Source: Bacillota bacterium (GTDB taxonomy: Bacteria; Vulcanimicrobiota; JAJTBE01). From it: a DNA stretch of 64,000 bases. The notes under the pieces were generated by a model that ran no database searches, was not told where the DNA came from, and was given only the letters and a program-made list of their open reading frames with translations. Shown here one piece after another: positions 44,410 to 55,586 of the stretch; position 1 is the first letter of the stretch, and every line of letters begins with the position of its first letter. The stretch lies in contig JAJTBE010000147.1 of NCBI GenBank assembly GCA_021287065.1, positions 1-64,000 of the forward strand, read 5' to 3'. Position numbers and translations under genes: made by a program.

Positions 44410-47400
44410 TTAAAGTTTGAGTTTGTTTTTCAGTTCTTCCATTTTTCCGAGACATTCCTCAAACTCGTATCTGCCCAGCATTACCTTGATTTCCCTGATT
44501 AGATCCGCTATTTCGGAACCGGAAACCATAGCAGCGAGCTTATCGAATTCCTTAACCGATCTTGTATCATCATCAGCAAGCAGTTCTTCAAGTTCAGCTA
44601 TCAGCTTTCTGACTTCTTCAGGGTCGAAACTTTTACTGACTGAATTACTTTCAGAACCGGAATTGTTCTCTGCGGATTTTTCATATTGGGAAATCTCTTC
44701 GAGAATAGGATTCAACTCATTAAGGGTCTGCTTCAGAAGATTTCTTATTTCTGACTCAGCCGCTTCCGACTTTACCGCAGATTCCAGTTTTCCTGAAACA
44801 TCCTGCAGCCTGCCTGCTCCCAGATTGCCTGCAATTCCCTTTACAGTATGGGCAAGCCTTCGAGCCAGTTCCATATCTTTTCTGGTTAAAGCTTCCAAAA
44901 ATTCGGATTCAAAATTACTCTGACTCTCCCTGAATTTGAACAAGAGCTTACGGAAAAGCTGCGTGTTCCCCTGCACACGCCTCAGTCCGTCGTTTATATC
45001 GATTCCTGTTATGTCAGGTATTTCATTTTCATTGGAAACACCCTGGGTTTGGTTTTTCTTTTCTTCCACAACAACCGGGTTAGCTGGTTTTATCCATTTT
45101 TCAAGAGCTTTGTAAAGTTCATCCACATTAATGGGTTTCGCAACATGATCGTTCATACCGCATTTCAGGCATTTTTCACGGTCTCCGCTCATTGCATTGG
45201 CAGTCATAGCGATAATGGGAAGATCCATAAATTCAGGGTTTGATCTTATTATCTTTGTCGCTTCATATCCATCCATTTCAGGCATCTGAATATCCATCAG
45301 AACACCGTCGAAATGATATTTTCCAACTGCCTTCACAGCTTCTTTACCGTCACTGACCACTACGACTTCAATTCCGCCGTTATTAAGTATCTCTCTTGCC
45401 ACTTCCTGATTGATCGCATTATCCTCAGCAAGGAGAAGTTTTGCACCCTTTATCATCTGCGAAACTTCAGCTTTCTGCCTTTTCCGCCTGCCCTCCCATG
45501 CCACTGCAGTATCAGTTTTACCCAATGCTTCCATAATTGTATCAAGCAGAAGCGATGGAGTAACAGGTTTTATGAGGAAGCCGCCAAGGCCTATTTCCTG
45601 TGCTTCTTTCATAACTTCATCTCTGCCGTATGCTGTAACCATAATCACAGTCGGAGGCAGTTCGATTCCCGGATTATCCTGAATTTTCTTTGCCGTTTCC
45701 AGACCGTCCATTCCGGGCATTCTCCAGTCGAGAAGAACAAGCTCAAAAGGTTTGTCCTTCTGGCTTTCCTCAATTTTCCGAAGTGCATCTTCTCCCGAAC
45801 CTGCAGTATGAACGATAAATTTAAATGAAAGAAGGATTTCTTCGAGGATTTCCCTTGCAGACTGATTGTCATCCACAACAAGAACCCTTAATCCGGTGAG
45901 ATCCATAGGAGGCATAACTTTTCTTGAAGCTACTTCCTGTTTTTCAAAGACAGAATTAAATGAGAAAATGCTGCCGACTCCGGGAGTGCTTTCCACTTCG
46001 AAGGCTCCACCCATCATCTCAACAAGACGCCTCGATATAGCCAGACCAAGGCCTGTGCCGCCGTATTTTCTCACTGTTGAAGTATCTGCCTGAGTAAAGG
46101 CTTTGAACAATTTATTCTTCTCATCTTCGGTCAGGCCAATACCTGTATCTTTTACAGAGAATTTCAGCGTTACATTTCTGTCGGATTCTTCCACTTTTGT
46201 TACAGCAACAACAATTTCACCTTTATGGGTAAATTTAACCGCATTACCCACAAGATTGGTAAGAACCTGTCCAAGTCTCAGGGGGTCTCCAACCAGTGCC
46301 GTCGGAACCTCAGGAGCTGTATAAACCAGAAGCTCAAGCCCTTTTTCCTGTGCCTTTATTGATGTAAGATCCGTCAGGTGTTCAAGAACATTTTCCAGCT
46401 TGAACCCGGTTTTTTCCATTTCCAGCTTTCCAGCTTCAATTTTGGAGAAGTCGAGAATATCATTTATGATTCTCAACAGTGAATTAGCTGATTTGTTGAT
46501 TTTTTCAAGATAATTCATCTGTTTCGGAGTCATTTCAGTCTGCAGGGCAAGATGAGTCATTCCGATAATGGCATTCATCGGGGTTCTGATTTCATGGCTC
46601 ATATTCGCAAGGAAATCGCTCTTGAGCCTTGTTGCATCCTCTGCAGCGGTTTTGGCAGTCATAAGAGCGTCTTCCACTTTTTTATGCTCGGTAATATCAT
46701 GAATTACTGCAAGTAGAGCATTTTTCTCGCCAAGTTTAATGGGAATAGCCATTACATCAGTGGGAAGCTGGGTTCCGTCCGATTTCATATGGGTCCATTC
46801 AAAACGCTGGGCAATGCCTTCAAATGCTGCTGAAATCAATTCCCGGCTTGATGCAGCAGAGACGCTTCCATCAGGCTGCAATTCCGGAGAAAGGGGATAA
46901 TCACCAGGGAATAATCCCTGAATCTGTTCTTTATTACGCAAACCGAACATATCGAGAGTCGCTTTATTACAGTCAACAATTCCGTCAGTAGAAACAAAGA
47001 GATAGCAGTCAGTTGAGTTGTCAAATACTATCCTTACTTTTTCCTCTGCCTGAATTCTCTCGGTTATGTCATTGACCACCGCAATTGTGGCAATAAATTC
47101 GCCGCTTTTATCTTTCAGAATGGTGGAACGCACATCAACCCATCTGATATTTCCATCTTTTCTGATATATCGTTTTTCACATTTGAATGAATCAAGTTCA
47201 CCCTTCTGCATTTGTATCAGATAATCCCTGGTTTTGCCTATGTCGTCGGGATGTGTGATTTTTACAGGCGACAATTCCAGCATTTCTTCAACGGTGTAAC
47301 CAACAATATCGCAGAATGTGCTGTTTACTTTGATAACCTTACCATCTTTGCCGCTGCTGGCTATACCTACGCCTGCGTTTTCATAAACAGCTCTGAAGTA

Positions 47401-48705
47401 TTCCTCACTTTCGATAAGGGCAGCTTCCATTTTCTTACGCTCGGTTACATCTTCAAAATAACCGTTCATAATGACTGTTCCGTCTTTCTGCCACTGTGGG
47501 AATGCTCTTCCCTTAACCCAGTGTGTGTCGTTATCCTGATTTATTATTCTGAATTCCTGAAGCCAGGGTTTAAGGGTTTTTGATGATTCTCTGATGGATT
47601 GTTTCATCTCTTCCTGATCTTCAGGGTGGACAGCTCTGATCATAGCGCTGAAATCACTGAGAAGAAGCTCTCGGTCGAGTCCGAGAAAGTGTGTTATTCC
47701 ATTACTTAAAAAGCTGAATCTGACTTTTCCATCTGTTCCGGTTATTAACTGAAACACAACACCGGGAATGTTATCAGTGATTTCTGTAATCAGTTTCTGA
47801 GCTTTGCTGGCTTCTTCCTGAATTTCCTGGAGCCTGGAGTTCTGTTTCTGCACCTGTTCGTATGCGGTTTCAATATCTTTTTGTCTATTGGCGGCTTCAT
47901 TCCTCAGCTTCTGGTTTTCCACATAGGTATGATGAATCTCATCAAAAGCCCTGAGCATGTCTCCTATTTCATCTTTTCTTTCAAGGTTTTCAAATATAGC
48001 CACCGGTTCTCCCCGGGAAAGCCTTGTCATGTTGAGACTCAGCACCTTTAATGGCTGAATAAGGGTTTGATTGGCAAAAAAGATGGCAAGGGTGTAAGCA
48101 AGAAGAATCGCCAGTAGCATAGATATGAGCATATTAAAGAAAAATTCGCTGGTTCTCGAATCAATGCTGTTAGCTTCCAGTGTTTTTGTAGCTTCAACCA
48201 CACTGCTCAAGGCATATAATTCTCTGAAGAGTGCTCTGGCTTTATGATCGAATTCAACAATTAGTATGACCTTTGCTTTATTCTGATTTCCATTCAGTTT
48301 TTCCTGACCGGCGCGTTTAACGATGATGCATAATTCATCAAATCTCTCAACATAACTGTCAAGTTTTGTAACTTCATCAGGAAGACTCTTTTTGGCTTTA
48401 TAGCAATAAAGTTCAAATTTTGATTTAATCCCGTCAACCTCGGCAATCTTTGACTGAAGACTGAGCTGGTCATCTTCCGAAAGCAGACTCTGGGCGGTAA
48501 ATGCAAGTTCGAACAGCTCCGCATTGGCGCTTGGAACTGCAATCAGAGCATTACAGGCATTTCTGACAATATCATCATAGTTGGAACTTTCATTGGTAAT
48601 CTTCATCATACCCACAACGGCAAGCGTTGTAACAATAATAGTAAGAATCGAGAGGATGATGAGGATTTTTTTGGGGATGGTCAGGTTTTCAAGAAATTTT
48701 GACAT
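44410..48705 (-). CDS. Hybrid sensor histidine kinase (HAMP, 3 PAS, 2 receivers, HPt)
   Basis: A 1431-residue inner-membrane kinase. TM1 is at about 12-32, a helical periplasmic domain at about 33-185, TM2 at about 187-207, then HAMP, a coiled coil and three PAS domains (about 310-680). HisKA has the phospho-His in [16 protein letters not shown], and HATPase_c has [23 protein letters not shown] and [14 protein letters not shown]. Receiver 1 (phospho-Asp in [13 protein letters not shown]) and receiver 2 ([16 protein letters not shown]) precede a C-terminal HPt ([18 protein letters not shown]). It therefore holds a full His-Asp-His relay of the BarA/ArcB type. The DNA-binding target regulator is not nearby. 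Confidence 0.95.
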   Translation of the reverse strand: MSKFLENLTIPKKILIILSILTIIVTTLAVVGMMKITNESSNYDDIVRNACNALIAVPSANAELFELAFTAQSLLSEDDQLSLQSKIAEVDGIKSKFELYCYKAKKSLPDEVTKLDSYVERFDELCIIVKRAGQEKLNGNQNKAKVILIVEFDHKARALFRELYALSSVVEATKTLEANSIDSRTSEFFFNMLISMLLAILLAYTLAIFFANQTLIQPLKVLSLNMTRLSRGEPVAIFENLERKDEIGDMLRAFDEIHHTYVENQKLRNEAANRQKDIETAYEQVQKQNSRLQEIQEEASKAQKLITEITDNIPGVVFQLITGTDGKVRFSFLSNGITHFLGLDRELLLSDFSAMIRAVHPEDQEEMKQSIRESSKTLKPWLQEFRIINQDNDTHWVKGRAFPQWQKDGTVIMNGYFEDVTERKKMEAALIESEEYFRAVYENAGVGIASSGKDGKVIKVNSTFCDIVGYTVEEMLELSPVKITHPDDIGKTRDYLIQMQKGELDSFKCEKRYIRKDGNIRWVDVRSTILKDKSGEFIATIAVVNDITERIQAEEKVRIVFDNSTDCYLFVSTDGIVDCNKATLDMFGLRNKEQIQGLFPGDYPLSPELQPDGSVSAASSRELISAAFEGIAQRFEWTHMKSDGTQLPTDVMAIPIKLGEKNALLAVIHDITEHKKVEDALMTAKTAAEDATRLKSDFLANMSHEIRTPMNAIIGMTHLALQTEMTPKQMNYLEKINKSANSLLRIINDILDFSKIEAGKLEMEKTGFKLENVLEHLTDLTSIKAQEKGLELLVYTAPEVPTALVGDPLRLGQVLTNLVGNAVKFTHKGEIVVAVTKVEESDRNVTLKFSVKDTGIGLTEDEKNKLFKAFTQADTSTVRKYGGTGLGLAISRRLVEMMGGAFEVESTPGVGSIFSFNSVFEKQEVASRKVMPPMDLTGLRVLVVDDNQSAREILEEILLSFKFIVHTAGSGEDALRKIEESQKDKPFELVLLDWRMPGMDGLETAKKIQDNPGIELPPTVIMVTAYGRDEVMKEAQEIGLGGFLIKPVTPSLLLDTIMEALGKTDTAVAWEGRRKRQKAEVSQMIKGAKLLLAEDNAINQEVAREILNNGGIEVVVVSDGKEAVKAVGKYHFDGVLMDIQMPEMDGYEATKIIRSNPEFMDLPIIAMTANAMSGDREKCLKCGMNDHVAKPINVDELYKALEKWIKPANPVVVEEKKNQTQGVSNENEIPDITGIDINDGLRRVQGNTQLFRKLLFKFRESQSNFESEFLEALTRKDMELARRLAHTVKGIAGNLGAGRLQDVSGKLESAVKSEAAESEIRNLLKQTLNELNPILEEISQYEKSAENNSGSESNSVSKSFDPEEVRKLIAELEELLADDDTRSVKEFDKLAAMVSGSEIADLIREIKVMLGRYEFEECLGKMEELKNKLKL

Positions 48706-48900
48706 ATTTCTGCACCGTCGTTTTCAGCGTTTTTTACAATTCTTTATTTCAACCCATGCTTAATTAGTTCTTCAGAATCAGGTATAAACCTTCAAAAAAC
48801 AACTCACGCAAGTGTATTTAAGTATATTTTTCACAAGTGTTCCGCAAGCAGGACAAAAATGGTATAAATTATATAAGACTAAAAACAGAAAGGTATATAT

Positions 48901-49620
48901 ATGTGCGGAGATTCAAAATCAGAAAACCTCGGATTAAAGGAAAAAAACAACTGCACTCATGATGAGGAGCATCATATTGATGAACTTCTCGAATCTATCT
49001 GGGATCTGCGCGAAAAAGGCAAGGTAACTTCAAATCATTTCGAGGAATCGGGAGCAGGAAAAGTTATTCTTAAAAATATGAATCTGCTTCAGAGCAGACT
49101 TCTGGTAAAACTTCAGGATGGACATATCAAATTTACTGATGAAGGCGAAAAAAGAGCAAGAAACATCGTACGCAGGCACAGGCTGACTGAAAGAATGCTC
49201 ACGGACCTTTTTGAAATTCCGCATGGAAATATTGAAGCGCCGTCATGTGAATTTGAACATATTCTGAGTGATGAGGTAACTGATTCTATCTGTTCATTTC
49301 TGGGTCATCCCCCAAAATGCCCCCACGGAAAACCCATTCCTCCGGGCGAATGCTGTAACAGGATTGTAAAAACCATCAGACCCCTTGTTATGCCCCTTGG
49401 CGATCTGATGCCCGGAGAAAAGGGAAGGATCGTTTTTATCGCTTCCAAAGACCGCGTCAGGCTTCAGCGTCTGTCTTCCCTCGGTATAGTTCCCGAATCC
49501 ATTGTTGTGGTGAATCAGAAACTGCCCACTCTGGTTATACAGTCCGGTGAAACCGAGATCGCTATTGATCGTTCCCTCGTCTCCGAGATATTTGTAAAAA
49601 GGGTAAACGGCGGAGCATAA
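48901..49620 (+). CDS. DtxR/MntR-type metal-dependent regulator with FeoA-like domain
   Basis: A 239-residue iron or manganese-responsive repressor. A His/Asp-rich leader (CTHDEEHHIDE) precedes a winged HTH (about 25-85), the metal-binding dimerisation domain (HRLTERMLTDLF, CEFEHILSDEV) and an SH3-like FeoA domain (about 165-239; MPLGDLMPGEKGRIVFIAS). The CPHGKPIPPGECC stretch is typical of iron-dependent members. The metal is not certain. No transporter gene is adjacent. It is divergent from the hybrid kinase gene and convergent with the lipase gene. Confidence 0.9.
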   Translation: MCGDSKSENLGLKEKNNCTHDEEHHIDELLESIWDLREKGKVTSNHFEESGAGKVILKNMNLLQSRLLVKLQDGHIKFTDEGEKRARNIVRRHRLTERMLTDLFEIPHGNIEAPSCEFEHILSDEVTDSICSFLGHPPKCPHGKPIPPGECCNRIVKTIRPLVMPLGDLMPGEKGRIVFIASKDRVRLQRLSSLGIVPESIVVVNQKLPTLVIQSGETEIAIDRSLVSEIFVKRVNGGA

Positions 49621-49627
49621 CCGGGTT

Positions 49628-50971
49628 TTAGTTTTCTCCGAGCCAGGTATCTATCTGGGTAAATACATCCTCATAAATCTGCGAACCCTCATCGCCGCCT
49701 CTGATATAAGCGTGGCTAACCGGGAATGAAGATGTTTCCCATTTGGCACATATCGAGCTTATGTCGTAAGCTGCGCTGTGAGCGCCTACCATTCCGTCCA
49801 CACTGGTATCACCAAGAAGTATTTTTGTGAGTGTTTCGCCAAAATACTTAATTGTCCAGTATGTTGTGAGCTGTTTGCCGTCCGTACCTGCAGCAGCATA
49901 GATATTGCAGTTGATAACCGTACCTTTGTTTATGCTGTTGAGAAAATCGGATCCGGGTGAAAGATCGGAAATCTCAGGTATAAAACCGGGCAGATATTTA
50001 TTTGTGATCAGTGAAAGCAGAAATGCGGCGAAAACTCCGTTGTGAGGGGTTCCCATTGTAATAAGAAGCCGTGTGTACTGAGCGCTTCCATGATTCTGTA
50101 GCGCGCTTCTTGAAACCAGCCCCCCCATACTGTGGGCAAACAGATCAAGTTTTCCGCCTGAAGGCATTCTTGATGAAATGATATTCGCAATTACTGATCC
50201 GGTATCGTCTATGTGGTAGCCGAGACCGTAGTCAACAGCGTAAATGCCGTCATAATTCTGAGTTTCGCTCAGATGGATTCCCAGAGCGAGAAGATCAGCA
50301 GATGAGCCGTTGATTCCGTGAACCAGCAGAGCAACCTTCGAACCTGTCCAGTTGTCTGTGTTTTCAACCCACTGGCTTCCCACCAGTTTAGAAACTTTTA
50401 CGGTAGGTGTTGAACCGGAATTGTCGATGACAGGCACATCAGCAGCGGCAATATCAGCCTCGTAAACAGTTTCATCTTTTGAGCCTGAAGCTGTAGTCGA
50501 TTCGTTTACAAAGTTTACTTCTCCCGATGCCCCTGTTGAACTTTCGGCAGCATTGAAAAGTGTGTGTTTGCCGTTGTTATAAACACATATAAGAGTCTGT
50601 GTGGGCAGCGAGGTATCCATCGTATATTTGATGGAAATATTTGCGCTCTGTGAAAGAGCAGCGCCTTCGGTTCTGATTTTAAAATTGTGTCTGAAAATAA
50701 TTTCGGAATTTTCAGGCTGGGCAATACTATCCGTATCAGTAACCGTCACCTTTGCATTTCCAAAAAATGCACCTTCAGGGAAAGTAATTTCCGGTGATCC
50801 GTCAGCATCGGGCATTTTCACCGTACCGCCTTCAGGACCGATTTCAGCGGTAACCTGATTGTTTTGAGAAGAACCGATATCGGACGAACTGCCGCAGCCG
50901 GGAAAGATCGATAAAAACGGCAGCATAACCATCAAAAAAGCCAGGATATAAAGGGCGCGTTTGTTTTTCAT
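49628..50971 (-). CDS. Lipoprotein lipase/esterase with ZU5-like N-terminal domain
   Basis: A 447-residue exported protein. The signal peptide is MKNKRALYILAFLMVML...LSIFPGC, with a lipobox-like FPGC. Next comes a ZU5-like beta domain (about 40-140; GPEGGTVKMPDADGSP) and an alpha/beta hydrolase domain (about 200-440). The hydrolase domain has VALLVHGINGSS for the oxyanion hole, nucleophile Ser in LFAHSMGGLVSRS (A-x-S-x-G form) and MGTPHNG. It probably hydrolyses lipid esters at the cell surface. ATG 50971 has AAAGGTG upstream. It follows the HD-GYP gene by 20 bp. Confidence 0.85.
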   Translation of the reverse strand: MKNKRALYILAFLMVMLPFLSIFPGCGSSSDIGSSQNNQVTAEIGPEGGTVKMPDADGSPEITFPEGAFFGNAKVTVTDTDSIAQPENSEIIFRHNFKIRTEGAALSQSANISIKYTMDTSLPTQTLICVYNNGKHTLFNAAESSTGASGEVNFVNESTTASGSKDETVYEADIAAADVPVIDNSGSTPTVKVSKLVGSQWVENTDNWTGSKVALLVHGINGSSADLLALGIHLSETQNYDGIYAVDYGLGYHIDDTGSVIANIISSRMPSGGKLDLFAHSMGGLVSRSALQNHGSAQYTRLLITMGTPHNGVFAAFLLSLITNKYLPGFIPEISDLSPGSDFLNSINKGTVINCNIYAAAGTDGKQLTTYWTIKYFGETLTKILLGDTSVDGMVGAHSAAYDISSICAKWETSSFPVSHAYIRGGDEGSQIYEDVFTQIDTWLGEN

Positions 50972-50991
50972 ATACATCACCTTTCTATAAT

Positions 50992-53148
50992 TTATGATGC
51001 CTGCTCTTCCCGTGAGCTTTCGATAATTGAATCTATCCATTCCCTTTCAGCTTCCACCAGTCTGACAAAAGCTTCCACAACCAGCGGATCGAACTGAGTG
51101 CCTGAATTCTTTTTGATTTCATTAACTGAGAAATCGGTATCAAGCGCTTTTCGATAAGGTCGGTCTGTGGTCATTGCGTCAAAAGCGTCTGCAAGGGCGA
51201 TTATTCTGGCAGGAAGAGGTATTTCCTCACCTCTCACACCGTCAGGATACCCGCCTGAAGCGTATCTTTCGTGGTGATGATACATATAAGGCAGAATCGA
51301 CTGAAATTCTTTTACATGCCCCATAATTTTGGCGCCAAACCCGGGATGTTCGCACATAATTTCATATTCTTCCTTGGTAAGCTTGCCGGGTTTATTCAGA
51401 ATCTCTTCTTTTATGTTGATTTTGCCGATGTCATGAAGCAATGCAGCATAACGGATTTTATCAATTTCTTCTCCATCATATCCCATGTAATCGGCAAGTT
51501 TAACGGAATATTCAGTTACTCTTTCCGAATGTCCCCTGGTGTAGGCATCTCTCGCTTCGATGGCATTTGCAAGAGCTTTGATTGAATTCACGAAAAGATC
51601 CCGCAGCTTGTTGTGAAGCTCTGCATTTTCAATAGCAATGGCAGCCTGCCCCGCAAGCATGGTCAGCAGTTCAAGGTCAGAACCGTCGAAATTGCTTCCG
51701 TCGTTCTTTTCCTTTACATTTATCACACCTATAAACTTGTCCTGAAAAATCATGGGTACGCATAGAGCTGACGGGAATTCCCTGTTATCTCTGCCACTTT
51801 TTGAATCCTGAGTCTGAAGGCCTTTTTTCAGAAGCCTGGGTTTTCTCTCTCTGGCTACTTTGCCGGATATTCCCTCACCTATCCGAACTTTTGTATCTCT
51901 GATGACATGTTCCGGGAGTCCGACTCCCACTTCAATTTCAAGAAGCTGATCCCCTTCGTTGAACAGCATAAGGGAACCTGCTGCGGCATTGAGAAGTGCA
52001 ATGGCATTTTCCATGATTTTTTTCAGAACTTCTCTTCTGTCCAGAGATGAAACTATAGTGGCGCTTAAATCAAACAGAGCGGAAAGCTCGTCTATCTTAC
52101 GCTGAATCCTCTCATTGAGGCTTGCATTTCTGATGGCGTTTGAGACATTTGCCGCCAATGCTTCAAGCAGTTCCTGATCTTCATCTTCAAAATCCTGATC
52201 GTGCTTTTTCCCGCTGACATTGAGCACTCCAAGGATTTCCTCATTTGAAATCAGAGGTACTGAAATAGCTGAGTTCAGTAATGTTGCTGATTTCTGAATA
52301 CTTGATTTATCGTCTTTCACGCCTTTTTTAAGAAGCTTTGGTTTGCCATCTCTGGCAACTGTTCCGGAGATCCCCTCGCCTACTTTGATAAGTGTACTTC
52401 TGATAATTTCTTCAGATAATCCGTTGGCTACAAAAATGGTCAGATGTTCTTTCAATTCGTCAAAAAGCAGAACGGAACCGTTGTTTGCCTCGAGAAGTTC
52501 AATACTTTTATTAAGAACCAGTTTCAGAACTGATTTCAGATCTCTCTCTTTATTCAGTGATGCGCTGATTTCATAAAGACTTGACAACCTGTTCATATTT
52601 TTGAGTGATCTGATTTTCTCTTCATATAGATTGGCAATCATTCTTCCATAGGAGTCCATAATCCTGACTGCAACCTTCTGTAATGTGCTGTTCAGAGAAA
52701 TTACGCTGTCAATATCCGTTTCGGTTATGGTCTTATAAAACTTATAAAGCTTGTCGCAAATTTCAATTTCGAAATCACCACAGACTTCCTGAATATAAGG
52801 TCCGCCTACTATAAAACCGATATGGCCGCTGGTTTTTTTATAATGGATAGGCGACACAATAAAGCAGAGATCAATCTGATCTCCAAGCTTAAAAAGTCTG
52901 GGTTTTGAATTGAACTGAAAACTTAGAAGTTCTCCGGAAATATATTCTCCAAAATCTTTGAGAACATCATCAGGATACTTCATAGAAAAACCCGGAGGAA
53001 GAATAATATTGCCGTCAACATCAACAACGGTAATATCAAGCCCTGAAGTTTTGATAATATCATTTACAAGGTCATCCATGACCTTCGATTTCACAAACAT
53101 TCTGAAATGAGAATGTCCACTGTTGTTTACTCCGATTTTAAGGTCCAT
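50992..53148 (-). CDS. PocR-like / GAF / GAF / HD-GYP phosphodiesterase
   Basis: A 718-residue c-di-GMP-degrading signalling protein. The N-terminal sensor (about 15-165; SGLDITVVDVDGNIIL, GFIVGGPYIQE) resembles PocR but lacks its Cys cluster. Two GAF domains (about 190-345 and 365-515) follow; each contains GEGISGTVAR or GEGISGKVAR. HD-GYP (about 520-700) has HSERVTEYS, LLHDIGKINI, the HHHERYASGGYPDG signature and DAFDAMTTDRPYRKA. Together with the GGDEF protein at 28552 it suggests c-di-GMP turnover. A lipase gene follows in the same operon. Confidence 0.93.
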   Translation of the reverse strand: MDLKIGVNNSGHSHFRMFVKSKVMDDLVNDIIKTSGLDITVVDVDGNIILPPGFSMKYPDDVLKDFGEYISGELLSFQFNSKPRLFKLGDQIDLCFIVSPIHYKKTSGHIGFIVGGPYIQEVCGDFEIEICDKLYKFYKTITETDIDSVISLNSTLQKVAVRIMDSYGRMIANLYEEKIRSLKNMNRLSSLYEISASLNKERDLKSVLKLVLNKSIELLEANNGSVLLFDELKEHLTIFVANGLSEEIIRSTLIKVGEGISGTVARDGKPKLLKKGVKDDKSSIQKSATLLNSAISVPLISNEEILGVLNVSGKKHDQDFEDEDQELLEALAANVSNAIRNASLNERIQRKIDELSALFDLSATIVSSLDRREVLKKIMENAIALLNAAAGSLMLFNEGDQLLEIEVGVGLPEHVIRDTKVRIGEGISGKVARERKPRLLKKGLQTQDSKSGRDNREFPSALCVPMIFQDKFIGVINVKEKNDGSNFDGSDLELLTMLAGQAAIAIENAELHNKLRDLFVNSIKALANAIEARDAYTRGHSERVTEYSVKLADYMGYDGEEIDKIRYAALLHDIGKINIKEEILNKPGKLTKEEYEIMCEHPGFGAKIMGHVKEFQSILPYMYHHHERYASGGYPDGVRGEEIPLPARIIALADAFDAMTTDRPYRKALDTDFSVNEIKKNSGTQFDPLVVEAFVRLVEAEREWIDSIIESSREEQAS

Positions 53149-53326
53149 AAATAAGGCCCTCTGTGCTAAATGTTTCTGAACTTATATTTACCCTGCGGAA
53201 AAAGATTCCTCCAAATGAGTTTTCAACAAAAGAAAAGTTACATAGAACAGGGTAAATATTTTGGAAGGAAAAGACGACAAGGTAAACTAAATAAAATATA
53301 CCCATCCAGTTTGAAAGGAAATATTG

Positions 53327-55501
53327 ATGAACCGCCACCAGATTTTTACACTCAGCGGCAAAGCTCTCTGTTTGATTTTATTTTTCGCCGCTTTTTTAAG
53401 CCAGGCAAACGCAGCTCCCGCGATAAAAGGGAATATCCAGTATGTGGAAGGCAGCCGGTTTGGAATAGGTGAAGGATTCAATTTTGAATTTGATAAAAAA
53501 GGCAACCCGGGAGTCTGTTATTACGACAGAAACCTCGGTTCACTCAAATACGCAAAAGTGGAAAGAGGAAGATGGGAAGTTGAAACAGTCGCCCCCGCAG
53601 GCTTCAGACAGACAGGCTTGTCCTCTTCACTTGTTTATGACGATGCGAACAATCCCTGTATATGTTTTTCAGGCCACGATGAAACACTTAAATACGCTGT
53701 TAAAAGAAACGGCTCGTGGACAATCGAACAGCCTGATACAGCTTCAGGAGCAGGCGGATATTGCAGCCTTGCACTCAAGCCCGGTGGTGAACCTGTAATT
53801 TCCTATCAGGCAAAAGATGGTCTTTATATAGCTAAAAAACTGGCAGGCGTATGGACAAAGGAAAAAATAGACTCAAACGGTGGAAAAACCTGTCTGCTTA
53901 TTAATTCTACAGGCAGTATTCAGGTTTATTATATGGGTAAAACTGCCGCCACAGCAGAAAAGCCGGCATCAAAAAAGGAAAAACCGGTTCCTGGGGTTCC
54001 TTCACAGTGGATTCTTAAAAGAGCTTTCAACGACGATAAAGGATGGAAAATCAGCACTGTCCCCGGTTCAATAGGTTGTTCGGGTTTTGATGCACAGACT
54101 GGGGAGAAAGAATCAACCCTTACCGCTTTTATCGTTGACAGAGACAGACATATTGTTATTCTCAGGGAAGCCCTTGCAGGTTCAGGTATATGGAAACAGG
54201 AGCAGATAAGTGTTGATAACTGCGAGAATCTTTCGCTGTCTTCAGTGAAAAATGGTTTTCCGTCCATAGTTTTCACCGACAGCAAAAGCAGCGAACTGAA
54301 AATTGCAAAGTTTAACGGCGCAAAATGGGACGAAAAGCTTGTTGCTTCAGCTCAGAAAGGGTATGAATTCAGAGAATGCCAGTCTGCAAAAGATGCAAAA
54401 GGCAGAGATTTTATAATCCTGTATGACGGAGATTCCCTTAATGTCCTTGTTGAAAAAGGCGAAGGCTGGGGTCTTGGCAGAATAGACGGAAAAAGCCAGG
54501 TCGGCGGATATATCAATCTTGCCATCGACAATAACGGCACTCCTGTGATGTGCTATTATGACTATTCAAGAAAAGAACTCCGCTCTGCCCGGAAAGAAGG
54601 CGGAGTCTGGCGGGTAACAGTAGTTGACAACACCGGAGATGTGGGAAAATTTGCAAGCCTTGCTGCAGGAACGGGCACAGATATGCATGTTTCATATTAT
54701 GACGCCACAAAAGGCGATCTGAAATATGCAATATACAAAGATGGAAAGTGGAAATGGGACCGAGTCGATTATACAGGCGATACAGGATTAAACTCCAGCA
54801 TCACCACCGATAAAGCCGGAAATCCCCACATCGTTTTTAAGGATAAAACCAAATCGGTTCTCAAATACGCAACAAGAAGCGGAATAAAATGGAAAACATC
54901 AGTCATTTCCAAACTTGGCGAATACGGAGATGGCTGCGTTATTCTTGCTGCTCCCGATGATCAGATAAAAGTGGTTTTTGTTGACGGCAACAAGATTGCC
55001 AATCCCCCTGCAGGCGAATCACCGGTACGCACATTTGTTCGCATGGCAACCCTCGGAAAAGATGGAAAATGGACAATAGAAGAACTTGCCGGACCTTATG
55101 CCGCAAGTATTGACCAAAACGGCCTTTCTGCAGATGTCAGCAAAACCGGGGATTATGCCGTATCATATTTCGACCGTGACGGACATCTTACAGTCCTGAG
55201 AACGGAAAACGGCACATGGCATATGGAAAGATTCGGAGATCTCTGCTGGGACATTACTTCAACCAGATTCCAGAAAGACGGTTCTCTGAAGATTTTATTC
55301 CTTTCAGGCAAACTCAAGGAAGATACAGCCCTCAGACTCGCTTCCTTCGAAAAGGGAAAATGGAAACTCAGCGACATAGAAATAAACGAAAAGAAAATCA
55401 GATATATTTCCCTTGCTTCCTCACCGGACAGCCTGATCAGATTTGCCCTTGGTGACCTTTTTAACCATACAGCATCATATTTTGAACAAAGGCAAAAATA
55501 A
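53327..55501 (+). CDS. Secreted beta-propeller-like repeat protein
   Basis: A 724-residue exported protein. The signal peptide is about 1-30 (LCLILFFAAFLSQANA). About a dozen repeats follow with the pattern G-x-P-x-I-x-YYD-x5-LKYA-x4-G-x-W-x4-V (for example CYYDRNLGSLKYAKVERGRW, SYYDATKGDLKYAIYKDGKW). They probably form one or two beta-propellers of the BNR/sialidase-like kind. No catalytic residues or anchors were seen. The ATG at 53327 is used; a TTG just before it opens the frame. It is a single gene with AAAGGA upstream. Confidence 0.8.
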   Translation: MNRHQIFTLSGKALCLILFFAAFLSQANAAPAIKGNIQYVEGSRFGIGEGFNFEFDKKGNPGVCYYDRNLGSLKYAKVERGRWEVETVAPAGFRQTGLSSSLVYDDANNPCICFSGHDETLKYAVKRNGSWTIEQPDTASGAGGYCSLALKPGGEPVISYQAKDGLYIAKKLAGVWTKEKIDSNGGKTCLLINSTGSIQVYYMGKTAATAEKPASKKEKPVPGVPSQWILKRAFNDDKGWKISTVPGSIGCSGFDAQTGEKESTLTAFIVDRDRHIVILREALAGSGIWKQEQISVDNCENLSLSSVKNGFPSIVFTDSKSSELKIAKFNGAKWDEKLVASAQKGYEFRECQSAKDAKGRDFIILYDGDSLNVLVEKGEGWGLGRIDGKSQVGGYINLAIDNNGTPVMCYYDYSRKELRSARKEGGVWRVTVVDNTGDVGKFASLAAGTGTDMHVSYYDATKGDLKYAIYKDGKWKWDRVDYTGDTGLNSSITTDKAGNPHIVFKDKTKSVLKYATRSGIKWKTSVISKLGEYGDGCVILAAPDDQIKVVFVDGNKIANPPAGESPVRTFVRMATLGKDGKWTIEELAGPYAASIDQNGLSADVSKTGDYAVSYFDRDGHLTVLRTENGTWHMERFGDLCWDITSTRFQKDGSLKILFLSGKLKEDTALRLASFEKGKWKLSDIEINEKKIRYISLASSPDSLIRFALGDLFNHTASYFEQRQK

Positions 55502-55586
55502 TAAAGGAAAATCATTTTTGCCGTAAAAATCGTAAAATCCCAACGGTTAATTTAACTTAATCCATTTGCTTTAACAGGAGGCAGCT

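Noticed and set aside
55502-55586. SAM or other riboswitch before the methionine gamma-lyase gene
   Set aside because: The gap is only 85 bp and no conserved riboswitch core or anti-terminator pair was visible.
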